IMG/VR virus record: IMGVR_UViG_3300008120_007368
Span: 1 to 21,344 of that record
Direction: 5' to 3' (one strand)
Source of the DNA: a virus
DNA length: 21,344 bases
Shown here: piece by piece, positions 12,761 to 18,919 of the stretch
Layout of the letters: each line of letters starts with the position of its first letter
Position numbering within the stretch: position 1 is the first letter of the stretch
Program-made: the position numbers and the translations under genes
Notes under the pieces: generated by a model
Databases searched by the model: none
What the model was told of the DNA's origin: nothing
Seen by the model: the letters and a program-made list of their open reading frames with translations, nothing else

Positions 12761-12763
12761 TTG

Positions 12764-12843
12764 TGCCAGATGTTGGAATCGAACCAACCATGCCTGAGGC
12801 GACGGTTTTACAGACCGCTTCCCCACCTTGGGGACTATCTGGC
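12764..12843 (-). tRNA. tRNA-Tyr(GUA)
   Basis: This is an 80-base type II tRNA with the long variable arm usual for bacterial tRNA-Tyr. Acceptor GCCAGAT/ATCTGGC is perfect, the anticodon loop is CTGTAAA (GTA) on GCGGT/ACCGT, and the T-arm has TTCGATT. Positions 8-9 read AG rather than the usual UA. No CCA is encoded. It follows tRNA-Asn with one base between. Confidence 0.92.
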
Positions 12844-12844
12844 T

Positions 12845-12919
12845 TGGCTGGCGTGGAAGGACTCGAACCTTCAACCTTTCGATTAACAGTCGAATACTCT
12901 GCCATTGAGTTACACGCCA
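12845..12919 (-). tRNA. tRNA-Asn(GUU)
   Basis: Acceptor TGGCGTG/CACGCCA, D-stem ACTC/GAGT, anticodon loop CTGTTAA (GTT) on TTCGA/TCGAA, and T-arm with TTCGAGT. The discriminator is G and CCA is encoded, the only one of the eight tRNAs here to carry it. Four bases separate it from the stop of the upstream glycosyltransferase gene. Confidence 0.95.
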
Positions 12920-12923
12920 TTCG

Positions 12924-13856
12924 TTATATTATTTTTTCCTTACAGGCTAAATTATATACTACATCATATAGAGCAGACCAGACGTTGTTTGAAGAAAATG
13001 ACTCATCTAGTATATTTTTTACAGAATAATACAACTCATCCTCATCTTTAATGCTTAAACTATCCATTAAATATTTCAAAGTCATGCCAGAATCTAACTT
13101 ATATTTATTAAGACTATCAATTGATTCTGCTCCGCGTGGACCTAAATACTTTCCGGTAACTACATCTAATAAAAATAGAGCATCATATATAGTTTTTTCA
13201 ACATTAAAGTCTATCTTCCAGTCATCTTCTGGCCTTATGCTATATTTAGATAAATGATACATTGGATTATAATTTATTGCAACTAAATTGTATCCTCTAC
13301 TTGCATATCTAATAGATAGAAGTGGTTCTTCTGCGATAAAAAATAATTCTTTATCGAACGGAATGTCCTTAACAATACTCGCGTACCCGAACATAAAGTG
13401 GCAACTAAGTGAATGGTGAATCTCGTAACTATTATCTACAGATATATTTTCTGCCTTAGCAACTAGTCCATCTATTTTTAGTTTCCAGGGTGGCAGTCTG
13501 GCTGTTGTTTGATCTACTGCTAGTTTGCCATCTTCTATTGTTGCCCAATGTAGCGGCTGAGATATTAATGTTTTATTCCCTAAGTCATTAACTATTTGTG
13601 AATACCTATTTATTAATTGATTATCCCAATTATCTGTAAATATTGTATGAGAATCTATTCCCAAAAAGAAGTCCTCGTCTTCAACGAATTCTACTAGACG
13701 GCTTCTTGCAGCGCCCACCCCTATTGGATTTTTAGTTAAGATTTTTTCTATTCTTATAGATTCTGAATTATTTATATCTGAAAAGTTTTCATCGGTACTT
13801 TGCTCAAGTATCGCAAATTTTATTTTATTTACACCGCTAGAATTTTGTATAGCACG
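12924..13856 (-). CDS. GlcNAc-type glycosyltransferase (PF11397-like), N-terminus missing
   Basis: PF11397 enzymes move GlcNAc from UDP-GlcNAc to protein hydroxyls; the Dictyostelium member modifies hydroxyproline on Skp1. Family blocks are clear: VGAARSRLVEF, FFLGIDSHTIFTDNWD (the DSH nucleotide/metal site), CHFMFGYASIVKDIPFDKEL, FIAEEPLLSIRYASRGYNL and a late YHLSKYS. The first possible start is GTG at 13718, but the frame stays open to 13856 with family-like sequence (AIQNSSGVNKIKFAILEQS). No start codon exists there and the usual first strand with SYRD is absent. The open part overlaps the end of the upstream oxygenase gene in the -1 frame, so it is a truncated gene or part of a shifted fusion. 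Confidence 0.78.
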   Translation of the reverse strand, partial: RAIQNSSGVNKIKFAILEQSTDENFSDINNSESIRIEKILTKNPIGVGAARSRLVEFVEDEDFFLGIDSHTIFTDNWDNQLINRYSQIVNDLGNKTLISQPLHWATIEDGKLAVDQTTARLPPWKLKIDGLVAKAENISVDNSYEIHHSLSCHFMFGYASIVKDIPFDKELFFIAEEPLLSIRYASRGYNLVAINYNPMYHLSKYSIRPEDDWKIDFNVEKTIYDALFLLDVVTGKYLGPRGAESIDSLNKYKLDSGMTLKYLMDSLSIKDEDELYYSVKNILDESFSSNNVWSALYDVVYNLACKEKII

Positions 13857-14560
13857 TCATCTGAATAGCATTTATATAATGGTGCTACTTGATGATAAAA
13901 ATTACCAGAGAATAAAAACATGCTTCCTTCTCTATAAGGTACTACTTCTGGTTCTGGGATATCTTTATCTTTATAGAAAGAATTATTTTTTATATCTAAT
14001 TCAAACTGGGTATCTGATTCAAGATGCTTCAGTAATCCGTCTGACCATATACTTAACCCGCTTCCATTTCTTGGCAACTTTAATGAAAGGGTAAAGGATA
14101 AGTTTTCGCTAGTGTCTACTTCTGAATACTTATTCTTTAAAAGATCTTCATGGTAGTTATAGATATGATCTCTATGCCTTTTATTTATGTAGGTGTCTGG
14201 AAAATTCATATCAATTAGCCTAGACTCTACATCCCTGTCCCCCATGATATGGAATCCAGGGTGTGCTAAACAATCTTCTAATTCTGATGGGCCTATATAA
14301 CTATTTAGTTCTTTTAGTATTTTTTCATAAAGATCTGAAAAATTTTCTAAAAGAATTTTGTTGTAATAGTTTTTTATCTTATAGTAGATTTTTTTATCTT
14401 TTCTAGCATCTGCATAAGAAGTAGCACCCATTACATAATAGGGCATATTAATATCACCATCAGTCCAACTTCTCCATTCATGACGTAAATAAAATAGCCT
14501 TGAAAGGTAATCATCAGTTTCTGATGGTGACAGTATTTCAATAAGTTTTGGATCTACCAC
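13829..14560 (-). CDS. 2-oxoglutarate/Fe(II) oxygenase-like protein, 243 aa
   Basis: The C-terminal half has a probable double-stranded beta-helix. HPGFHIMGD precedes RHRDHIYNYHED (candidate HxD ligands H129/D131 or H137/D139), then LSFTLSLKLPRNGSGLSIW, a GSMFLFSGNFYHQVAP strand with distal H223, and a last strand DVLYKILAV. The spacing fits 2OG oxygenases, but no clear 2OG-binding Arg is seen, so it is less certain than the 10442-11146 enzyme. The GTG start is one base after tRNA-Arg, with AGGGG in the tRNA acceptor as a possible weak ribosome site. It directly precedes the GlcNAc-type glycosyltransferase. Confidence 0.7.
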   Translation of the reverse strand: MVDPKLIEILSPSETDDYLSRLFYLRHEWRSWTDGDINMPYYVMGATSYADARKDKKIYYKIKNYYNKILLENFSDLYEKILKELNSYIGPSELEDCLAHPGFHIMGDRDVESRLIDMNFPDTYINKRHRDHIYNYHEDLLKNKYSEVDTSENLSFTLSLKLPRNGSGLSIWSDGLLKHLESDTQFELDIKNNSFYKDKDIPEPEVVPYREGSMFLFSGNFYHQVAPLYKCYSDDVLYKILAV

Positions 14561-14561
14561 G

Positions 14562-14634
14562 CGCCCCTGGCAGGATTCGAACCTGCGACTTACTGATTAG
14601 AAGTCAGTCACTCTATCCTCTGAGTTACAGGGGC
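14562..14634 (-). tRNA. tRNA-Arg(UCU)
   Basis: Acceptor GCCCCTG/CAGGGGC, D-stem, anticodon loop CTTCTAA (TCT) on ACTGA/TCAGT, T-arm with TTCGAAT. It reads AGA. No CCA encoded. Its 5' ten bases are also the last codons and stop of the upstream protein gene, and its 3' end is one base before a GTG start. Confidence 0.95.
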
Positions 14635-15287
14635 AAGATCTGTTGCTCAACTTTATCTAATGCTACACGATTAGAGTACTTTTTGTAAAATATTCTCGTT
14701 TTAAACTCGGCCTTCGCCTGCAATACTACGTTTGGATCTATATCTAGTATTTTATCTTTTTCTAGTTTGACAGTCCAGTTATCTTCATCGAACTGCGGAG
14801 AAATTTTTGCCTCCATATGAACTTCTGAACTTCTACTACCCCAAAACCTGTCAGTTCTTTCAAGGAAGTTCAGCATTTGAGGTTTTAGGTTCCACGCGGA
14901 GATCCCTTCTGTTCCAAATATATTTTTACTATCTACTAGTGCTAGTGCCATTAATATTGTGAACAGAGCCTTGTAATCTTTATGTGTGTATGCACGATAT
15001 ATTGTAGGCAAAGAGTAATGTAAATTAAATAGAGGCGCAGTTCCATCTAACCCAGGCCCCTGTCCTACTACCTCTTTCCTTTGATTACTAAATTTTTTAG
15101 ACTTATATAATTTATCCCATCCATTTTTTGGAAAATCATCAGGATAAAGATACTCTACATAAGGATACACGACGGATATTTCTGCTCCGTTCCCATAAAG
15201 AAATGATTCGTCTTCTCTCTCAGGAGTCCACACAGCGTATGTAAGATGCCCTTTGTATCTTACAATAGAGTATTTTAATTCATTCAT
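14625..15287 (-). CDS. hypothetical protein, 220 aa
   Basis: A mixed alpha/beta protein without cysteine in its recognisable parts (MNELKYSIVRYKGHLTYAVW; TAPLFNLHYSLPTIYRAY; ALFTILMALALVDSKNI). I do not recognise the family. The ATG is two bases after the tRNA-Gly 3' end and has no ribosome site, so it may be read from a processed, leaderless end. Its stop (TAA) lies inside tRNA-Arg, so maturing that tRNA would remove the stop codon from the mRNA. Confidence 0.75.
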   Translation of the reverse strand: MNELKYSIVRYKGHLTYAVWTPEREDESFLYGNGAEISVVYPYVEYLYPDDFPKNGWDKLYKSKKFSNQRKEVVGQGPGLDGTAPLFNLHYSLPTIYRAYTHKDYKALFTILMALALVDSKNIFGTEGISAWNLKPQMLNFLERTDRFWGSRSSEVHMEAKISPQFDEDNWTVKLEKDKILDIDPNVVLQAKAEFKTRIFYKKYSNRVALDKVEQQILPL

Positions 15288-15289
15288 AG

Positions 15290-15360
15290 AGCGGCTGACC
15301 AGAATCGAACTGGCGATAACTGCTTGGAAGGCAGATGTGTTACCTCTACACCACAGCCGC
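15290..15360 (-). tRNA. tRNA-Gly(UCC)
   Basis: Acceptor GCGGCTG/CAGCCGC, anticodon loop CTTCCAA (TCC) on TCTGC/GCAGT (last pair weak), T-arm with TTCGATT. It reads GGA. No CCA encoded. The next gene's ATG is two bases downstream. Confidence 0.94.
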
Positions 15361-15397
15361 GACGAGCAATCAATCTTTCTTTAATTGCTCAATAGCA

Positions 15398-15508
15398 TTA
15401 ATCTAATGCCTCGTTCCACCCAGCGATATATGAACCAATCTGTGCAGATGCTACGTTATTCTTCATTCGCTTTGACTTAAGTTTTTCAATTACTTTGTCG
15501 CGTGTCAA
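15398..15508 (-). CDS. small protein, 36 aa
   Basis: A TTG start at 15508 overlaps the upstream stop (TTGA). The frame reads MTRDKVIEKLKSKRMKNNVA, then QIGSYIAGWNEALD, and ends at TAA 15400. Composition is natural (helix, basic patch, amphipathic end) and the overlap style matches neighbours, but a non-ATG start and small size keep confidence modest. Confidence 0.5.
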   Translation of the reverse strand: MTRDKVIEKLKSKRMKNNVASAQIGSYIAGWNEALD

Positions 15509-15714
15509 CTATAATCCTTTTCAATAAACGTTCCGTCCCAAATAGAGCCGGAATCTTCTGATACATTCTTCTTAGATTCTGATGCATACAATGCACGTTG
15601 CTGCGCTTCTGCTGATGAACGTGTACTGTGACAACCTTCAATTTCACTTGTTCCTTCTTTGACTACTGCATATCCATTGCAGTCACCAAAGTTTCTTACT
15701 ATCTTCCAAGGCAT
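15505..15714 (-). CDS. small phage protein, 69 aa
   Basis: MPWKIVRNFGDCNGYAVVKE is followed by EIEGCHSTRSSAEAQQRALYASE. The 'xCxGxAVVKxGT...GCHxT...AxAQxxALYA' arrangement recurs in phage proteins, sometimes fused to head or protease proteins; two cysteines are conserved in that pattern. The C-terminus is acidic. A GGAGG site 5 bases before the ATG shows standard initiation, unlike genes lying directly after a tRNA. Confidence 0.75.
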   Translation of the reverse strand: MPWKIVRNFGDCNGYAVVKEGTSEIEGCHSTRSSAEAQQRALYASESKKNVSEDSGSIWDGTFIEKDYS

Positions 15715-15726
15715 GGTACCCTCCCG

Positions 15727-15797
15727 CTCCCCGATCTAGATTCGAACTAAAACTAAATGATCCAAAGTCATTTGTGCTACCATTACACCATCAGGGA
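15727..15797 (-). tRNA. tRNA-Gln(UUG)
   Basis: Acceptor TCCCTGA/TCGGGGA with one wobble pair, anticodon loop CTTTGGA (TTG) on AATGA/TCATT, T-arm with TTCGAAT. It reads CAA. No CCA encoded. It lies 4 bases after the stop of the HNH gene. Confidence 0.93.
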
Positions 15798-15801
15798 TTA
15801 C

Positions 15802-16332
15802 TTAATTACCTTCTAATAGTACCAGAAATACTGGTTTTCGGTCAACTATTCCTATAGAACAGGCCCAACACCATTCAGGTGGAGTATGATCACATTGATT
15901 TGCTGGGCGCTTTGCCCAATGGGGCCAATCCTCTGGACCAGCAGCAACTCCGCATACTGGACAGTTTTCCCCTTCAAGAAGCAGACGACCATCATAGCAG
16001 TCTGTGCATAAAGCCTCTAGTATTTCCTGCTTTCTGCGCTTTCTATCCTGATAATTAGCCCTTGGAGGGCGCGGAGGAATCGTTCCATCTTCATTTGGAA
16101 TCCTATCACTTTTCCATGAATTACATTTTTTATGAGCAAGTCTTAAATTAGATATATCTTCTGCTCCTCCCGCTGCGCGGGGAATCCAATGGTCTAGAGT
16201 TACCTCACAACTAGCCTTAAAATCCTTGAAGCATATAGCGCATGTAAATCCATCACGCTCTCTAACAAGTTTTATTTTATCTTTTTTACTAAGCAGAAGA
16301 TTCTGATTTAGCATTGATAAATTCTCTTTCAT
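15802..16332 (-). CDS. HNH endonuclease with C-terminal zinc ribbon, 176 aa
   Basis: HNH nucleases cut DNA with a beta-beta-alpha metal fold. The core is textbook: RDGFTCAICFKDFKASC (C31, C34), the catalytic VTLDHWIPRAAGG (D47, H48), then ISNLRLAHKKCNSWKSDR (N62, H67, C70, N71). After a basic PRPPRANYQDRKRRK linker there is a second zinc module (ALCTDCYDG, ENCPVCG). Its place near the terminase fits an HNH packaging partner, though a free homing enzyme is possible. It overlaps the DUF7455-like gene by 44 bases; Met7 is an alternative start. Confidence 0.88.
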   Translation of the reverse strand: MKENLSMLNQNLLLSKKDKIKLVRERDGFTCAICFKDFKASCEVTLDHWIPRAAGGAEDISNLRLAHKKCNSWKSDRIPNEDGTIPPRPPRANYQDRKRRKQEILEALCTDCYDGRLLLEGENCPVCGVAAGPEDWPHWAKRPANQCDHTPPEWCWACSIGIVDRKPVFLVLLEGN

Positions 16333-16525
16333 CTACAATATCATAGGCATCACGGATAATGCTAACTTCATATTCATCAAAATGGTGACCGCAGAAATAC
16401 AACTCTCCCGTCACGAACTTAGCAATAACCCATGCTTGTGCTGGGCATCTTGGAGCGTCACACGCATCCATTTTGGTAAGAACTCTTTCATTGTCCTGAA
16501 TTTCAGTTTCCATGGAGTCACCCAT
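16289..16525 (-). CDS. DUF7455-like small zinc protein, 78 aa
   Basis: The family pattern is present: MDACDAPRCPAQAWVIAKFV (C22, C27), then ELYFCGHHFDEYE (C45, H47, H48), then DIVDERE. Such proteins occur widely in actinobacteria and their phages without known function; metal binding is clear from the ligands. A TGATATAAT box stands 6 bases before the first ATG (leaderless candidate), while GGGTG lies 5 bases before the internal Met5, so two starts are possible. Confidence 0.8.
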   Translation of the reverse strand: MGDSMETEIQDNERVLTKMDACDAPRCPAQAWVIAKFVTGELYFCGHHFDEYEVSIIRDAYDIVDEREFINAKSESSA

Positions 16526-16531
16526 ACCTTA

Positions 16532-16540
16532 ATTATATCA
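16532..16540 (-). promoter_or_regulatory. extended -10 box, leaderless start for the 16289-16525 gene
   Basis: The minus strand reads TGA-TATAAT then TAAGGT then ATG. Transcription would begin at or next to the start codon of the DUF7455-like gene. The TGA is also the stop codon of the upstream membrane protein gene. Confidence 0.6.
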
Positions 16541-16831
16541 GTTTTTGTTTAAGTAGTCTTTTACATTTTTAAATTGATTACTAATCTTAGAAATTTTTGC
16601 TGTAAGCAATTTATTTTCTGAATTTAATTCTGAGATCTGATTGGTAAGGGCTTTTATTTTTTTATTACACATATCAAGCCCCGCTTCTGCATATGCTACC
16701 GTCATTTCAAGTTCTGATATTTTATTGTTCTTCTGGACTATCTTACTCTTAGTACTTCTAGCATACAAGTAAAATGCTACAGAGCATGATGCAAATGCTA
16801 CTAGCATTACTAAAGATAATATATATGCCAT
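16538..16831 (-). CDS. membrane coiled-coil protein, 97 aa
   Basis: The correct start is the ATG at 16831; the longer frame upstream only translates tRNA-Pro. Residues 3-24 are one hydrophobic helix (ILSLVMLVAFASCSVAFYLY) followed by a long coiled coil (KIVQKNNKISELEMTVAYAE; KIKALTNQISELNSENKLL). This N-terminal anchor plus helix resembles spanin- or holin-associated proteins, but no lysis neighbours confirm it. The ATG is one base after tRNA-Pro and has no ribosome site. Confidence 0.75.
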   Translation of the reverse strand: MAYILSLVMLVAFASCSVAFYLYARSTKSKIVQKNNKISELEMTVAYAEAGLDMCNKKIKALTNQISELNSENKLLTAKISKISNQFKNVKDYLNKN

Positions 16832-16832
16832 G

Positions 16833-16906
16833 TCGGGATAGGAGGATTTGAACCTCCGGCCTTCCGCTCCCAAAGCGGACGCGCTACCAAACTGCGCCAT
16901 ATCCCG
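16833..16906 (-). tRNA. tRNA-Pro(UGG)
   Basis: Acceptor CGGGATA/TATCCCG, anticodon loop TTTGGGA (TGG) on TCCGC/GCGGA, T-arm with TTCAAAT. It reads CCA, the main codon class needed for the Pro-rich stalk protein. CCA end not encoded. One base separates it from the next ATG. Confidence 0.95.
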
Positions 16907-16909
16907 TAA

Positions 16910-17037
16910 GTTACAGACAGCGGCGAACCCATTTGCACGAAAGACGCTAGAAACGAATTCAACGCTTTCAACCGACAGACTCGTTATAACGGGATATATT
17001 TATGTAACTAAACCATCCTAAGTTTGCTGTCTGTAAC
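16910..17037 (-). ncRNA. putative structured RNA between tRNA-Ile and tRNA-Pro
   Basis: A perfect 12-base inverted repeat (GTTACAGACAGC / GCTGTCTGTAAC) encloses 104 bases that hold no gene. It fills nearly the whole gap between two tRNAs (2 bases on one side, 3 on the other). Inside are smaller hairpins, such as CGTTATAACG and GAAAG..CTTTC, giving a possible multi-branch fold. It does not form a tRNA and lacks the ends of tmRNA. It could be a small RNA released by tRNA processing enzymes, a maturation signal, or the remnant of a lost tRNA or element. Confidence 0.4.
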
Positions 17038-17039
17038 CG

Positions 17040-17113
17040 TAGGGCGGGTGGGACTTGAACCCACGACCTTTACCTTATAAGAGTACTGCGCTCACCGACT
17101 GCGCCACCGCCCC
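17040..17113 (-). tRNA. tRNA-Ile(UAU)
   Basis: Acceptor GGGGCGG/CCGCCCT (first pair G-U), D-arm, anticodon loop CTTATAA (TAT), T-stem GTGGG/CCCAC with TTCAAGT. The anticodon stem is weak (a G-U and one mismatch). UAU reads AUA directly, unlike the usual bacterial tRNA-Ile with lysidine-modified CAU. No CCA encoded. Confidence 0.88.
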
Positions 17114-17128
17114 GTAAGAACTACTATA

Positions 17129-18919
17129 TTAAATTATTTCCATGCTGTCAATAGCATTTTGTAGAGCGGGTGGAATGATGAGATCTGGGTTTCTCTTCCT
17201 ACCCATTCTTAATTGTATCTCTTCTTCGCTATCTTGTTCAAGCATTCCATACGAATAGATTTCGATTTCTTGTAACGCATCTCTTCTAGAGCGAGCAATC
17301 GCATTATAAACCGCGCCACATACGGCATCAGCCAAGTCCTTGCTGCCCTTCCTAGGGTGGTCAACCTTATCACCTCTAATTCTCAATTGCAATAATTCAT
17401 CAATAAGTAATTTAAGTTCTGGACCATAGACTCTTTCTTCCGTGACGAGGAGGGCCATATCTTCGTAATGCTTCTTAGCGACTGAAAGAAGTTCTGTATT
17501 AATCCCATAATGCTTTAGTTGCTGCATCATATCATGTGAATTCCATCGGTCGAATGTAACTACACCTAAGTTAAACCCGCGCTCGCGCAATTCAATAATA
17601 TAATCTTTTACCTCAGATAAATCCACGCTGCTTGTAGATGTTGGCTGCCAATATCTTACTGCGTCTACGATTACCCTAGGTGCCGCCTCAGTCATTGTGC
17701 CAGCGATCTTCATCTGTACATAACCCTCAACATGAGCCATAGCAACAGCACAATTGTCGTGCTTTTGTGCTAAGTCAACATGGACAAAATACTGACGGCC
17801 TTCCTCTGGCTTAAACCAATCAGCGAACCTACCTCCAGAATCTACAGCAAACTTGGGATTGCTAAATGCTTTTTCTATCTTCTCCCTAGACTTGAAAAAT
17901 GCATCCGTTGCCTCTGGAGGCATACAGGCAAATCTCATCAATGAATCTAGTGGGTCATCATAAAAAGCAATAGTAAAATCTTGAATTTTTCTTGTTGGGT
18001 TAAACTCCCAGGTGGGTCTTTTTAGGGCAAAGATGTGAGGGAGGGCATACGAAATGATATGGTCTTCTTCCCACTCTATTTTAAATTCATTTCCATCATG
18101 ACCATCTGGTAGGTCTGGGTCTATTTTAAATGTATGTGATTTTGTAACAGTTTCTTTTTCTGCCACCGCGTCACTATATTTTTGTTGGATAAAATCATTC
18201 TTAAATCTGGGGAATGAAAGCATAATTACCTTCCCAAAGTCTGGGAAGCGAGAGTTGACAGATGCGCGATACATCTTATAGATTGCAGATGAGGTTTTTG
18301 GGCTTTGCCTACCAGTAGTATTCTCCATTTCGAATCCAGAGATCTCATCTAGAATAGCAAGCATTACGTTATACCCCTCCCAGGACTCTGACTCTGAGTG
18401 TCCTGAGTGTACGGTTATTTCTTTATCAAATTCAATACTGTTAGCCTTGGGTATGTACCTCCCCTGGAACCAAGGCGACTTTTCAACGATGCGCTTGATC
18501 CCCTTAAAGAATACCCTATTCGCCTGAACAGCGTTAATGGCAATATTGATAATATCAATGCTATCTCCTGGTGGCTTTCCATAATATTTGGCTGGGTCCT
18601 TTAAGCATAGCAGTAGGTGGACTACATAGGCACATCCAATAGTAGAAATAAAATCCTTACCGCCGCCCTTTCCAATCTGTAGGATCACTTCCTTACAGGT
18701 TTGGGACCATCTCTTATTTCCTTCTTCTTCTCCAAGCCACTTCTGCAAGGTTTCCTTTTTATATATTTGTGTCATAGCACGAATAGATTGATACTGATAC
18801 TCAGACAATGGTGGCAAGTCCAAATAACTTTTATCTGTGACGAATACCTCCACAGACGCGGGGACCTCTTCAAACAGGTCCCCGTCTAGGGCATCCATAA
18901 AGTCACTAAAATCAATCAA
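17129..18919 (-). CDS. terL: terminase large subunit, 596 aa
   Basis: TerL is the ATP-driven DNA packaging motor and genome-cutting nuclease. The ATPase half has a Walker A-like loop, ILQIGKGGGKDFIS (79-92), and Walker B VMLAILDEISGF (186-196). The RNase H-like nuclease half shows acidic sites at FVHVDLAQKHDN (D382), VVTFDRWNS (D457) and SKDLADAVCG (D528/D531). The length is typical. The chosen TTG start overlaps the small subunit stop by eight bases; ATG at residue 8 is an alternative. It overlaps no tRNA; tRNA-Ile follows 15 bases after its stop. Confidence 0.95.
   Translation of the reverse strand: MIDFSDFMDALDGDLFEEVPASVEVFVTDKSYLDLPPLSEYQYQSIRAMTQIYKKETLQKWLGEEEGNKRWSQTCKEVILQIGKGGGKDFISTIGCAYVVHLLLCLKDPAKYYGKPPGDSIDIINIAINAVQANRVFFKGIKRIVEKSPWFQGRYIPKANSIEFDKEITVHSGHSESESWEGYNVMLAILDEISGFEMENTTGRQSPKTSSAIYKMYRASVNSRFPDFGKVIMLSFPRFKNDFIQQKYSDAVAEKETVTKSHTFKIDPDLPDGHDGNEFKIEWEEDHIISYALPHIFALKRPTWEFNPTRKIQDFTIAFYDDPLDSLMRFACMPPEATDAFFKSREKIEKAFSNPKFAVDSGGRFADWFKPEEGRQYFVHVDLAQKHDNCAVAMAHVEGYVQMKIAGTMTEAAPRVIVDAVRYWQPTSTSSVDLSEVKDYIIELRERGFNLGVVTFDRWNSHDMMQQLKHYGINTELLSVAKKHYEDMALLVTEERVYGPELKLLIDELLQLRIRGDKVDHPRKGSKDLADAVCGAVYNAIARSRRDALQEIEIYSYGMLEQDSEEEIQLRMGRKRNPDLIIPPALQNAIDSMEII

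Noticed and set aside
16832-16900. N-terminal extension of the membrane coiled-coil gene (MAQFGSASALGAEG)
   Set aside because: It translates tRNA-Pro. The ATG at 16831 just after the tRNA starts the membrane helix.
16910-17037. Degenerate tRNA or tmRNA
   Set aside because: There is no T-arm or anticodon arm, and the closing stem is 12 bp rather than 7, with none of the tmRNA ends.
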